From Osmia lignaria lignaria (taxonomy: Eukaryota; Arthropoda; Insecta; Hymenoptera; Megachilidae), in contig NC_135037.1 in the NCBI RefSeq assembly GCF_051020975.1, forward strand, positions 5,828,001-5,892,000: DNA of 64,000 bases. Direction: 5' to 3'. Below, piece by piece: positions 1 through 11,345 of the stretch (its first letter is position 1; every line of letters starts with the position of its first letter). Made by a program: the position numbers and the translations under genes. The notes below the pieces were generated by a model. The model made no database searches and had not been told where the DNA came from. It saw nothing but the letters and a program-made list of their open reading frames with translations.

Positions 1-2309
1 ATTCACATATTTATCAAAATTTATTATTTTCATAACTTTTAACAGTGGATATAATATTTTATTCCTTCATTTATTAGCTAAATTGTTATTTTATTTATTG
101 AAATTTATTATTTTTATAACTTTTATATGAATACATTTGTTGATAGGAAAATTAAATAATATAATAGTTTGCCCATGGGAAACGATATTTCTTTCTCGTT
201 AATTAAATTAGTGATACATCAAATGCTTGATATTCGACAGCAGAGATTCCTAAAAAAGTTTCATTTCGAAGGGAAAAACTTTATTGGCTATACAATACGT
301 TACTTTTACAATATTTATTTTATTGAAACAAGTAATGGATAATAATATAAATACAATAAAATAACCTTGATATACATTACAGGCATTAATTAATAGAATA
401 TTAATGAATGGAATGTAAATTTGTATTAAATTTATTTAAGCAAGGTTGTGTCTTTTTTAAAATAATTTCAGGCAATAAATACAATGAATTTTTCATTCAT
501 AAAGTCATTCAGGAACATTTAATACAATTTAAATATAATTTTTTTATTGAAATTAGAATAGATAAAGCAACAACTATGATATGTTTAAAATGAAGGTAAT
601 CTTTCTTAACGAGCAGTGAATAGATTTATTCAGACAGTTAAGAAGATACCGTTGAAAGGATGCACGAACACTTTTGGGCATTTTATAGCACCAGAGCAAC
701 TTTTCAAGGAGGTTCGTCTTCAAGCTGCGGCGCACCGTTCTCTTATACAAGCTTTTACCTTATACTGCTTGAATGGACCAAACCGTAGACCAAGCTGAAT
801 TGCTTCCTGCTTTTAATTTGGAAAATTCCGCTCGAAAGCATTGAAATCACGATCGAGCAAACATGAAAGAAGATTCGCCCTTTGACGTTTGTATACCTAC
901 ATTAGATTTCAATACTACCTCCTCTAGAGCTTTCATTATGGTAAACATCAATTGTTGTTCATTTTCGTACAAATTTTATTAAAATAATTATTAAACTCTT
1001 TTAATTTTAACAATTTTAAATTACAATTTTACATTAGCCAGAAATATTATAAAATAACATAAAAATTTAATAACCAGATGACAAAAGATTGTCATTTAAT
1101 CTTGATAAATCTTAACAATTACAGTGTACGTATCTCACTGAGTTACTGGCAAACCAAAGTTATCATCTTTTCATATATATTTTCTCTTGAATGATTGATT
1201 TATGTTTAAATACCCTGTCGGATGAAGTGTCGATTATCGAAAAATTGATTTTCCATCGGCCACAGTCGCCTGATAAAGCGAGGTACATAGTTAAATGGTT
1301 GTATGTAACAAGAACCATATTTCCATTTTTATATGTACTACATTAATTACCTATGACAGAGTTCCACTGTATTTTTGAAATACTTCCATTCGCTTTCGCT
1401 TTTGTGTTCGATCGAGCAACTGTCTATTTAGAAAATACAATAGAATAAGGCAAGCTTGTCAAAGTTACCACGCTGTATCGATTACTACGTCAAAAGTTTG
1501 ATAGCTAGTTCGCTAACTTTAGGTCAAACTACTGTTTGAAACTTTTGTTCACAAACTCGGTTCCAGACTTAACGTTAAAAATATATAACAAAATTATACA
1601 ATAATGTCATTAACGCTGTTGCCGCGGGAGTCACTGGTGACTGAAACCATCATTTGAAAAAGAAGATGTAGTTATCAAATTTGTATTTTGTATTAAAGAA
1701 GCTTGAGAATTGATTCGTAGAAATGGAAGAATGAAGTAAAATAATTAATTAATTTGAAAAGTTCGTTAATAATTTGCGTTTACGACCATCATTACTGATT
1801 TAATAACCAGCTCTGACTATACATTAATCCGAGTTCCTTTTCAGTGCCGATAAGCCTATAAAGTGACTTAGTAGCTTGTCATAAACCAAGGATCATTAAT
1901 TCACCTCAGTGACCTAATTACCTATAGTAATAGAAGTTAGACGCTTCGACTTGTCACTCTATCCCTTTCCATCGATACCATGTAGTAGGCAGAACTTGTC
2001 AATTACAAATGGGTGCGACCCGCGTATATGGCTGAGTCACAATTGGGGGTGTATGATTGCCAGAGGATTGGAACATTGGAAATTTATCAATAGGATTACG
2101 AATCAGAATATTTACCTTAATGTTGTGAAAGAGAATTTAGATCATAGCGTAAAGGGATTAAATCCTAAATGGTCGATTATTATCTTTCACCATAACAACC
2201 CTAAGCGTATGACAAAGAGAATTGAGGAACGCATTTACGAACACGATTGAAAAAATATATCATATCACACTCTTCTATGTATGTTTTTAATTAATATAAT
2301 TTATTCAAT
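1..2309. other. Non-coding, AT-rich; no gene seen
   Basis: Open frames are at most about 100 codons (such as 1951-2250) and show no family motif or splice context. No repeat with clear ends was recognised. Confidence 0.5.
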
Positions 2310-2313
2310 TTAA

Positions 2314-2754
2314 GAGGAATGGGCATTATTTGGGGTCAAAAAATTGAATTTTTAAAAATCCTTTATTTGATAAGAGACAATATTTGAAGTCAGAATCTAT
2401 GATTAAAACAATTTTTCAGGTGCTATAAGTGATCATACTCCTTTTTCTCAGTAACCATTCGACTGATTGAATTTTTTTTTGTGCCTTTACTACCACGGAT
2501 AATACGGATTTTAGCCAAAGACTTCTTTGAAATTCAATCTATCTCCAGATTGGCAGCATATTCTATGTTGAAGCTAACAGTACAAAAAGTCTACATATTA
2601 ATAGGATTGTATAATTTTTTCTATTCGATATTTCAATATTCCCTTTGGTCAAACTACAAATCTAGTATAATACCAGATGCTGTAAAAATTTTAATTTGAT
2701 AGCTGCAGTAGATTCTGAGAGAAAGGAACATGCCCACAAAAATGCCCACTTCCC
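2314..2754. mobile_element. TTAA-flanked MITE, GGGTAGTGGGCATT family, copy 1
   Basis: Flanked by TTAA at 2310-2313 and 2755-2758. The ends are inverted repeats: GAGGAATGGGCATT at the left, and the complement of the right end is GGGAAGTGGGCATT. The interior matches the element in NCLX intron 3 collinearly, for example TTTGATAAGAGACAATATTT against TTTGATAATAGACAGTATTT. No transposase frame is present, so it is non-autonomous. Confidence 0.75.
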
Positions 2755-2758
2755 TTAA

Positions 2759-3452
2759 TTAACCCTCCTATCTCAAATATTAATTTTTATACTGTCAATT
2801 AATTTTTTCTCAAACTATAAAGGATATTTTATTTAAGATGAATAACATTATTAATTATAGGATGACGTGACATAGGAGCAAATAGTAATAATAATTGATC
2901 CTCCGCTATCGTATGGAGCACACTCGATAAGCTGTTCACTCGCCGAAGCTGGTTCACGCTGACTGAATCGCTTAACCACGAGTTCGTCTAGCGGATCATC
3001 CCGATATGATTACCGAATTATGTGAGCCACGGTATACGCGACCACGTTTGTCGAGCCACGGGATACATAACCAATATTTAACGCCTATTAGTGCCAAAGA
3101 GAATTTATCTTACGGCGCCACCAGGGGTTGCAGCCCGTCGAAGGGGCACGGGAACAGGCCACGATCTGCAACAGGGGGATGGAATAAGGGGGGAGAGGGA
3201 ACACGTGCAAGCCGGCACGCGCAGAAATTACGCGACAGCAGGTATCTACTATTGATTTACCGGTACCAGGTGCATAAGGGGTAGGATGAATTCTCATCGG
3301 CCATATTATTACGACGGATACGACGCTCGTCACGCACATCTTTATTGTTATTACGCAACTGAATTTAATCGCTTAATCCTTGAAATATAGTGGTATGTGC
3401 CGAAGCATAGAATGGCCGAACAGGTAGCCATTGATGTAACTGGGATTTTTGT
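2759..3452. other. GC-rich non-coding island (about 2930-3330)
   Basis: GC and CpG content rise sharply against the AT-rich flanks. Frames are open on both strands (3006-3284 plus, 3088-3339 minus), which is typical of GC-rich non-coding DNA rather than a gene. No splice-compatible coding exon was recognised. Confidence 0.4.
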
Positions 3453-3456
3453 TTAA

Positions 3457-4134
3457 GGGGTTGCATACCTCCGAGCGGCTAAATAAGAAGCAATATTTAA
3501 AATTTGTTCGTAGATTCGGAATTATTGTTTATTAAAAAAATCAATATATACATTTAATTATGTATTATTTCCTTAGTAATTTCTGAAAATTTGAACCATT
3601 TATCTACCAACAGAAGAAAATGGCTGTCATTTAATTTTAATTCCCGTCACCGAAACACCATTTTCGGTAACAGATATATATTTGTGGACTTTTAATTGTA
3701 CATTACAGTAGACAAAAGGGAGTAGTATTTGTCGAAGTCGATTTTGAAAATATTAATGTTTCACAAAATGGTGGCTGTTTGAACCTGATATAAATTTTCA
3801 ACTTCTTTTTCTAATAAAAAGATAAAAAGAATGCAGAAATTCACTTTGACAAGTACTAGATTCTAGTTTTAAGAATATTACCATAAAGTTTAATTGAAAT
3901 TGGTTCAATAGTCTTTTATATATTTCTGATACCGATTTTGAAAACTGCATTGCGAGTGAAACACCTTTAAAGTTTCAATTGCCTTCCAAGAAGATGCGAC
4001 ACGCTCCAACTTTCAAAGCTATGAATTCGATAGTTTTACGAATTCATAAATGAAAGTTTGGGAAAGTATTCTAGAAGAATCGTACTAACGGAATATACAA
4101 TTTTTATAAATCGATATCAAAGGTATGTAACCCC
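3457..4134. mobile_element. TTAA-flanked non-autonomous element with GGGGTTGCATACCT ends
   Basis: The inverted termini are GGGGTTGCATACCT at the left and AGGTATGTAACCCC at the right (13 of 14 match). They are flanked by TTAA at 3453-3456 and 4135-4138. It is 678 bp long with no coding potential. The arrangement resembles piggyBac-type target duplication, although the ends start GGG rather than CCC. Confidence 0.75.
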
Positions 4135-4138
4135 TTAA

Positions 4139-4660
4139 GTGGTTCAGGTTTCATTAAAGTGTCTAGTGTCTTTAAAATTACAACCCCTTTTTGTGAAAAT
4201 AATAAAAATTGAAAAATTGAAATGGCTATATTTTCTAAACAAATTTGAAACTAGCTAGATAATGATTTTAATCATTTATAATTACATGTGTACTATGTCA
4301 TACTTGAATCCACCACCGAAGTTGTACGATATAATATAGCACACCCTATATGCGAGCCAAGTAAATCGTAAATCGGCGCTAGTAGAAGCAGTCCATTACC
4401 GAACGAGGTACAATATCAAACTCGAAGCAGTCCATAACCGAACTCCTTGCCATTCCACATTAAACCTAAGTCGAGTTAGTCTAAAAGCGAATTCTAAACA
4501 GAAACACTGTTCCGGTTACATTCAAATAAACTCAATCACTGTTCAACAATTCTCTCAATCGACTTAACATAATCAATCTTGGCATTAACGTTTCAAACAA
4601 GTAATATGAACATTAATATGAAATTTTTGATAAATTTCACCTTAACATATGTATTCTATC
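4139..4660. other. Non-coding spacer with a short direct repeat
   Basis: The motif GAAGCAGTCCATTACCGAAC occurs at 4385-4404 and, with one change, at 4424-4443 (period 39 bp). Nothing else was recognised. Confidence 0.4.
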
Positions 4661-4963
4661 TAGGAATGTGCGGGTACCCGAAACTCAATTACATTCGATT
4701 ATACACGATTATAATATATGAAATTCGATTATAATATATGAAAACGCTGTTAAATTAAAAAATGTAAGATAGATCTGAAAAATTATGTCCAGAATATAAT
4801 GTTGGTTTCTGAATTGAGTTTCGAGTCTCAAGTTAATTTCACGTGCCGAAATTACGGGTACCCGAATGAATTTATCTACTGACGAACTTTCAAGGTTTCG
4901 CTCGACTCGACCCGATCGATACCCGACCCGAGGCTCGAATCTTCAAGTACCCGCACACCCTTA
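4661..4963. mobile_element. hAT-like MITE, copy 1
   Basis: The left end TAGGAATGTGCGGGTACCCG is inverted at the right end, whose complement is TAAGGGTGTGCGGGTACTTG (15 of 20). The flanking 8-mers ATTCTATC and ATTATATT agree at 6 of 8 positions, as expected for an aged 8-bp hAT target duplication. The 303-bp body has no open frame. Inside is a short tandem of ATTCGATTATAATATATGAA type. Confidence 0.65.
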
Positions 4964-7900
4964 ATTATATTTATAGCATAAATCAATCATATTTTGTTAG
5001 TAAATTTCATATAGACTCCGGAAAAATTGTAAAATCGTTATCACTTCAATTAATCAGATATTAATAACTTATTGATCCCGATTGTTACCGTACGCCTTCA
5101 TCAATTGCGTCAGATCAGTGAACACGATACGATTGCCATAATTGCGATCATTGTTCTCAAGTGATACAATTTGTCTTCCACGTCTAAACGTTGTCATTGC
5201 TTTACAATAACCAGTTCACCAACGTTGACACATTATTGGATCGTACCCGAAACAGAACACAACCGAGGATCGTCATAAATCATGACACGCATTGTGGATC
5301 CTGATAAATGCTGAATGAATCATAATTGCCTATCTGTTTAACGCATTAGTATTAAATTAACGCCTGAAGTAACATTTATTTCTTTGATAAAATCCCATCA
5401 ATGTCTGTATTCCTCCCAGTTCAACAGCTTCGAAATGCATCATTTGATGTGAAATAATTTAATACAAAAACTTTGTAATTCATGAAGCTGTTAACGATAC
5501 TTTAATGAAGTATCGTAGCAAAACAATTAGTCAGTCGATTGATGTCAAAGAAAATTCAGCCACTTCTTCATTCATGGTTCCTTTTATGAAAACGTTCCTC
5601 TTGGTATTCGTTTATTATCCTCCCACGTTTCTCTTGATTTTTTCATTCATCTTTTATTTTTTTTATTACATATGTTGCATAAAAGCGCTTCGTAACAACG
5701 GTACTCGACTGGGTAATAGTACTCAAAGCCGAGTATCATCTGACTACATGCACTCGTATCCCACTTACCAGGGGGGGCTCTTCAAGTCGTGCCGACGATT
5801 TGACAAGTGCCGTTTCAATTGCAAAACGGAACAATTAAATGAAAATAATCGTTTGAAAGTTTTCCAGTGTACCGTTCATCCCGTTATTTCCCGTGCATAC
5901 ACAAGCCTGTTAACCTGTTTTTGCTCAACATTACGTACAGTCATACCGCTAACGCGGCATTAATGAAAGAACAACAGAATTGTAGTTTCGTGGATTCTTG
6001 GCCCGTCAGTGAGTAACGGGGTAACGTTGGAAACTCCTGCATGCAATTTAGATTTTACATGGTTGAATTGAACCCCGGGGTTAAGATCAACAAGAGCGCT
6101 GTGAAAGTTTGCATTGCGCAAGCACCAGCCAGATGCTGCCTCGCAATTGTTCCCTATAAGCAGGAATTATTACGCTCGAGTTGCGTAATCATTGTCATTT
6201 GCAATTTGCAACTTCATGCTCGACCGGTGCACCACTGACGGACAATTTAAATCTTCGATCACCACCTATCCCATATTATGATTTAGCCGAGGATGGACAA
6301 AATAATGGAAAAAATAAATAATTATTTTAACATTGTTTCATCGACATAATCACTCGTATGACGTAAAATTACCTCAAAATAGTATTTATGATACACATGT
6401 TATCAGTAATGTATGAAAAGCAGGCATTGTATAGAATGCCTGGCGTTTTTGAGCAAAGTATGAGATGATTAATATTTCACAGGTAATGCCAAAAGACAAA
6501 CTGGCAAAGTAAAATACTCCCGTTAATGACGTTTCTAATGACACCTGGTACATTCTTTTTTCATTCATATGCTTTTAATGAAGGCCTTTTCATGACTCCC
6601 ATTTCAAGTTTTACTTTTATGTGAGTAAGTGCAATTCCAAATTAAATTCTTTCCTGCCTTGTTGCAACAAATAGATTCATATTTTATTTTCTCTCGTTTA
6701 CCTCAATAAGAAAGTCCTATACTTTATTTTGTATTTCTTCTCTGTCTTCAATAAGAGTCTCTTCATGGCTCTCTTTTATTACTTTGTCTAAGTAGTATTT
6801 GTCATTCTATATATTGCCTAGACATTTTATACATTGCCGGTAACACACATATTAATTTACAGCAAAAATTTTTAACAAAATGACTACAAAAATATTTCAC
6901 CAATATTTTTAATGCAAATTGGCTAGTTAAATATTTTCATTTTTATTCAGCAGATAGGAGAGATGGATATTGCTTTCCTGGTTATACGTACGAAATCATT
7001 TTAGCGTAACTGCAAACCGAATAAACGAAGTTTTTACGAATTACATCTGCAAAACGTAAAATGGATTAGTGTTTATTCTATGGGGATAATAACAGTGTTA
7101 TAGCGATTTCAATGAACGACAATTCGTAGCTGTGTCAATCCGTAAAAATGTTGTAGTGGAATATGTGTCTACCTTTTAATTGAATCAGTTTGTATAGTAT
7201 GCGAAAACAGTTTCAATTGAAATCCTCTTTCTGCCTTTTTTTCATACAACTATTGCTATCATGTATTCATGGACCTTTAAAATAGCTGCCACTATCGAGT
7301 ATTAATATTGAAATTTAGATCACAGGAATTCGTTCTTGTTAATAAAATAAACTCTGATATCTAAAATATTCATATTAATGGCAATAATCTCTGTGATCCT
7401 AATTTTAATATAACATGAGCTTTTAATAATCAATCATGAAATAAATATAATGGTAATTTCACTATCACTATTAACTCAAATAATTTCAAGCTTTACTTGG
7501 AAATTTTACTTCCATAAAGAAATTTTTAGCGTAAAAGATTGATTGTCAAATTTTGCTGTTGTCCTACTATATAGATAAAAGGTTTCGAACAATAATGATT
7601 GATTATAAGTTTTGATTTGATTTTAACAGGCAAGTTTAACGAACTTGTACTAGAACAGAACAGAACAGAACAGACGTAGCTCGCAAAACGTGTCGCCGTT
7701 CGATTTTGAAAGTTTGCAACAATTACGGAGCAGTCGACTGCAGTTATTAGAACGGCATTGCAGGTTATTAGCACTAGTCTTGTAATCAAGACTCCCAATG
7801 ACAAGGCGCTGGATTAGTGGCGTCGAATTGAACCGGCGGTTGCGGATTTAATTAACCCTCAGAGTACGTTCGAACCCTGATCTAAAGCGTTAGCTTATAA

Positions 7901-8708
7901 CTGTTCGACGTTCAACGACATTCGACTTCTGTTTAAACCATCATTTTATGCTATATCAAAAAAGAAATACAGCATTTCAATGATAGAACAATAAAATTAT
8001 TTATATTTACAAATTTCATGTGCAAATGACCTAGTTATTATAATATAAATAACTTCGAAATGAATTATCATTCATGTTTAATATTAAATTTATAAATAAA
8101 TTATTAACAAACACAAAAGCGGTTAATATTTAATCTACGCAAAATAAACTTGATAAAGGGTAATATTATTCTGCTGTACAATTAATAAAGATTTAATTAT
8201 GCTCTTTCATAATGCAGGCGCCTTTACAACAGTGGAGCATCAATATAAAATGAGTAAGCAAATAAAATGTTCAACAATTAATCACATCAAAGAGCAAATA
8301 TAAAAGAATCCTGTTAAGTGTGATTATTTATGGTATTGTAAAAAAATGATCGAACAATTATTTGATTCTGATAGTCTAATCATGAAAAAAGCATAAAATT
8401 CGAAGACGAATTGAATTACATAATAGAAGGATAAATTTTAATCAAGGAAGTTTTATTACATGCTTCTAATTGGGGAATAAAACGTTTTATAGGGTTGTAA
8501 GGCTACTAAATATTTCTTGAAGCATCGTTATGGCTATATAACTGTGTCATAATTGTGTTGCCATGAATGATTTCTTGAGTGCTTATCTTTAACGCTCCAT
8601 CAATTCAGTATATCAAAACATTAATATTACTCAGAAGCTATTCCGCCTGGTGCAATAATTCTTGCTATGTATCTGATCTTTCCATGTATGTAAATTTATG
8701 TTGTATTA
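4964..8708. other. Non-coding; small pentanucleotide microsatellite
   Basis: No gene recognised. A 152-codon frame (5505-5963) has a hydrophobic patch but no family resemblance, and appears to be chance. An AGAAC microsatellite of about four units lies near 7652-7674. TTAACCCTC at about 7852 could be an orphan end of a TTAA element; no partner end was seen. Confidence 0.45.
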
Positions 8709-8917
8709 CCCTTCATGGATAAGCTGGGACGTTTATGTCTGAAATGAATTCCAATATTTCCAAACTTCCTTTTGAATATTTATTTTTCCCAATTAATACT
8801 TTAAACATTTGACTCAATGAACGATTGTATAAAGTAGAGCCCTTAATAAATACTTTAGAATTTTTTCAAATTTTTTAAAAGCCAAGAACAATAAAAAAAT
8901 TACTTGTTCATAAAGGG
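8709..8917. mobile_element. TTAA-type MITE, CCCTTCATG family, copy 1
   Basis: The left end CCCTTCATGGATAAG is inverted at the right end (complement CCCTTTATGAACAAG, 12 of 15). TTAA follows at 8918-8921; the left flank reads TTA. The interior matches 42030-42247, for example CGTTTATGTCTGA and a shared TATTTATTTTTCCCA run. Confidence 0.65.
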
Positions 8918-8921
8918 TTAA

Positions 8922-9815
8922 TCTTCGTTAGGTGCTGTTTGGGTTTTTTCGGACCCAGATGAAGAATTTTCCTAAATTTCACAATCACAATTCCTTGCGT
9001 CCATCATTAATTTTCATTAATTTATAGCTTTCTTTAAATCATTGTCTCGGTTTTTCATTAATAAAAAACGAAACAGATCCTCAAAATCGATCGCTCGCAA
9101 AAAATAAAAGAAGGTAATTGAACCATTTATTCTGCTACACCTGCTACACGGAAAAGTGCTCAAACAGATCGCGGCATTATTCCATAACGTATGAGTGCAA
9201 CGTTTATCAAAGCTACACACGAATGATGTTTTTTTTAAGTCACTGCTGAAAGCATAACTTCAACTTTAGTGTAAAAACAAAGAAGAATCACAATGGCGAT
9301 GAATCTGGAATTCTAAATTTCGTTTTTCTTATCGTCTGCCACGAAGTTAAATAACAATGGTCGATATTCATTTCGTTTCAATCTCGAACTTATCTGAATT
9401 CAATTAATGAATAATTAATTTGTATAAAATTTACAGCATTGATAATGAATATGGTTTTTCTCCAATGATCAATCCAGATGCTGCAGAGATAATCAGCTCA
9501 GGATGATAATATCGGACAGACACTTTATAGCGTGAAACAATTCAAATCCATTTCAGGTGTACGCGTATAATGTCAAGATAATTGTGTTATTCTGATAATG
9601 CCGAAGTCTACCTATATCGCTCAAGTGATTCACCTATCATGTGCAAATGCCAACGAGGAAAACGATAAAGTTCACGGTAGAATATTAACAGCGGACGAAT
9701 TCGCGTGAAAATTAGTTTCAACCAATCACGAAAAATGACATACATTGGCGAAACAGAAATAGTCGCGTCTAGTATGGCATACGATAATATGGATTATCAA
9801 TACGTTAACTGTTAC
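8922..9815. other. Non-coding; nothing recognised
   Basis: AT-rich, with only short frames. No repeat ends, RNA gene or exon-like segment stands out. Confidence 0.45.
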
Positions 9816-10025
9816 AGTGAAAATGGACGTTAAGCGATTGGAAAAATTGGAAAAATTTGGAACGATTGGAAAAATTTGTAATTTCTTCAAATTTTCTTTT
9901 TTTTCTTTTTTTCTTTGTAGAAATTTTAAAGTACACATGGGAGATTTATTATGAAAACGTACAGCATTATTCAATGTACCAAAATTGTTGAATTTCAGTA
10001 ATGCTGACCCAAAAAGCTTATCGTC
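9816..10025 (+). repeat. Dispersed repeat with acceptor-like core, copy A
   Basis: The core is a long T/C tract ending CTTTGTAG, followed by AAATTTTAAAGTACAC and then a GGGAGATTTATTATGAAAAC run. The same core is found at 11195-11345 (same strand) and 10165-10330 (opposite strand). It has no coding potential and no transposase. The outer limits are approximate. Confidence 0.7.
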
Positions 10026-10164
10026 ATCATTTTAGTACATGAAAACCTTTTAAACCCTCACCCCCTAAATCGATGATTCTATGTTTAGTGCAACGTTTTC
10101 GACAGCACGGTGACCTTTCAAATATCTGGAATTTAGAGGATGGATATCGCACATAAGCTTTTCG

Positions 10165-10330
10165 TGATAGTATCACTGAGTACCATGATTTTCAAAATAA
10201 AATTCAACAACTTTTCAAGTGTACTTTAAAATTTCTGCAAAGAAATAAAAGGAAAAAAAAAAAAATTATAGAAATTACGAATTTTTCCATTCATTTCGCG
10301 ACTTTTTCCCCACCTTGTATAACACTATAC
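10165..10330 (-). repeat. Dispersed repeat with acceptor-like core, copy B (inverted to copy A)
   Basis: On the minus strand it reads GTGGGGAAAAAGTCGCGAAA, then a T-rich tract, then CTTTGCAG and AAATTTTAAAGTACACTT. With copy A it forms an inverted pair separated by about 140 bp. Both arms end in an AAAAGCTTAT motif facing the spacer, so the pair may be one fold-back element. Confidence 0.65.
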
Positions 10331-11194
10331 ACTGATCCCATATTGCAGTTACGATCAGAGAAAGACAATAATACTCAGTTTGACCCACCTATCGCGATTC
10401 ACCAAACTTTCCCCTTCATGAAAAATGAGGAAAGTATGATATGTCATTCAAAAAAATGGAGGTGATCTTTCAGACGTTGAATACGCCTACATCCGGAGAA
10501 AAAATGATTACTGGCATATTATAACCCCCTCTGATACCATATATCTTATACACAAATAACGTTTTGCCGTGTCTCTAAAAATAATAGAAAGAGGGGAAAA
10601 GAATATCAAAATATCCTTAAAAATAGCTTCTTTGAAATAATACTTTCATTTTGATTTTTTATGATAAGCGAGGGAAGTGAGAGGAGCTGACAGAATCCAG
10701 CAGATACCATTCAATCCCAATTACTCAGTCGTACGTGGTGTGTTCATGAAAAATCTACGTGACCATCGAACCCTGACGTGTTCAGTGAGTATTTCCGCTT
10801 TTTGCTCGGATAGTAGTCGAACGACGAGAGGCCGAATGATTTGCGAGAGGCGGCTGGACGGGATGCAGGACACCTCAACGTACCTATTGCGTTAATTGTG
10901 ATCGTTGATTCGAGTCACGTAGAGAGGGTCGCAGAAGTTTCTACCCCACCGCAGCGACGTCGATGGAAAGCATCGATCGGCACGAACGAATTCCGCTAAA
11001 CGTTTCGGTCATCTATGGGCTTATCTCCTCTCCTCAAGGGCGTCGCTTCAATTTGGATTCGTTGCTCGCGGAATTCTTGTTAAGAACGTACAGGATGTTT
11101 CATAACGAATGCTATCCATTCCAACCCCTTGCGTTAGAGAAGCAGCTGAACTTTTCTTGTTTAGATTCAAAAGTTTTTTTAAAAATGAAAACTG
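10331..11194. other. Non-coding, partly GC-rich; one donor-like site
   Basis: The stretch 10670-11130 is richer in CpG than its surroundings. A strong donor-like TTCA|GTGAGTATT lies at 10785 after a frame open from about 10677. No homology or acceptor partner was recognised, so no exon is called. Confidence 0.35.
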
Positions 11195-11345
11195 TCACAG
11201 TTAAAATGGACCCTAAGCCTTAATACGGGGTGAAAAAATTCATAATTCCTTTAAATTTTCTTTTTTCCTTTCTTTTTTGGTTTGCAGAAATTTTAAAGTA
11301 TACTTAGGAGATTTATTATGGAAACGTATAGTGTTATTCAGTGCT
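11195..11345 (+). repeat. Dispersed repeat with acceptor-like core, copy C
   Basis: It begins ACTGTCACAGTTAAAATGGA (copy A: ACTGTTACAGTGAAAATGGA). It continues through CGGGGTGAAAAAATTC and a T-rich tract to GGTTTGCAG, AAATTTTAAAGTATAC and GGAGATTTATTATGG. Copy A lies about 1.4 kb upstream in the same orientation. Confidence 0.7.

Noticed and set aside
5505..5963. 152-codon plus-strand frame with a hydrophobic patch
   Set aside because: No family motif, poly-Phe/Tyr composition expected from T-rich DNA, and no splice or promoter context.
7526..7804. 92-codon minus-strand frame near the AGAAC microsatellite
   Set aside because: Low-complexity hydrophobic composition, no motif, and part of it is microsatellite.
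7860..7885. tRNA-like T-loop GTTCGAACCC
   Set aside because: No acceptor stem, D-arm or anticodon arm could be fitted around it.
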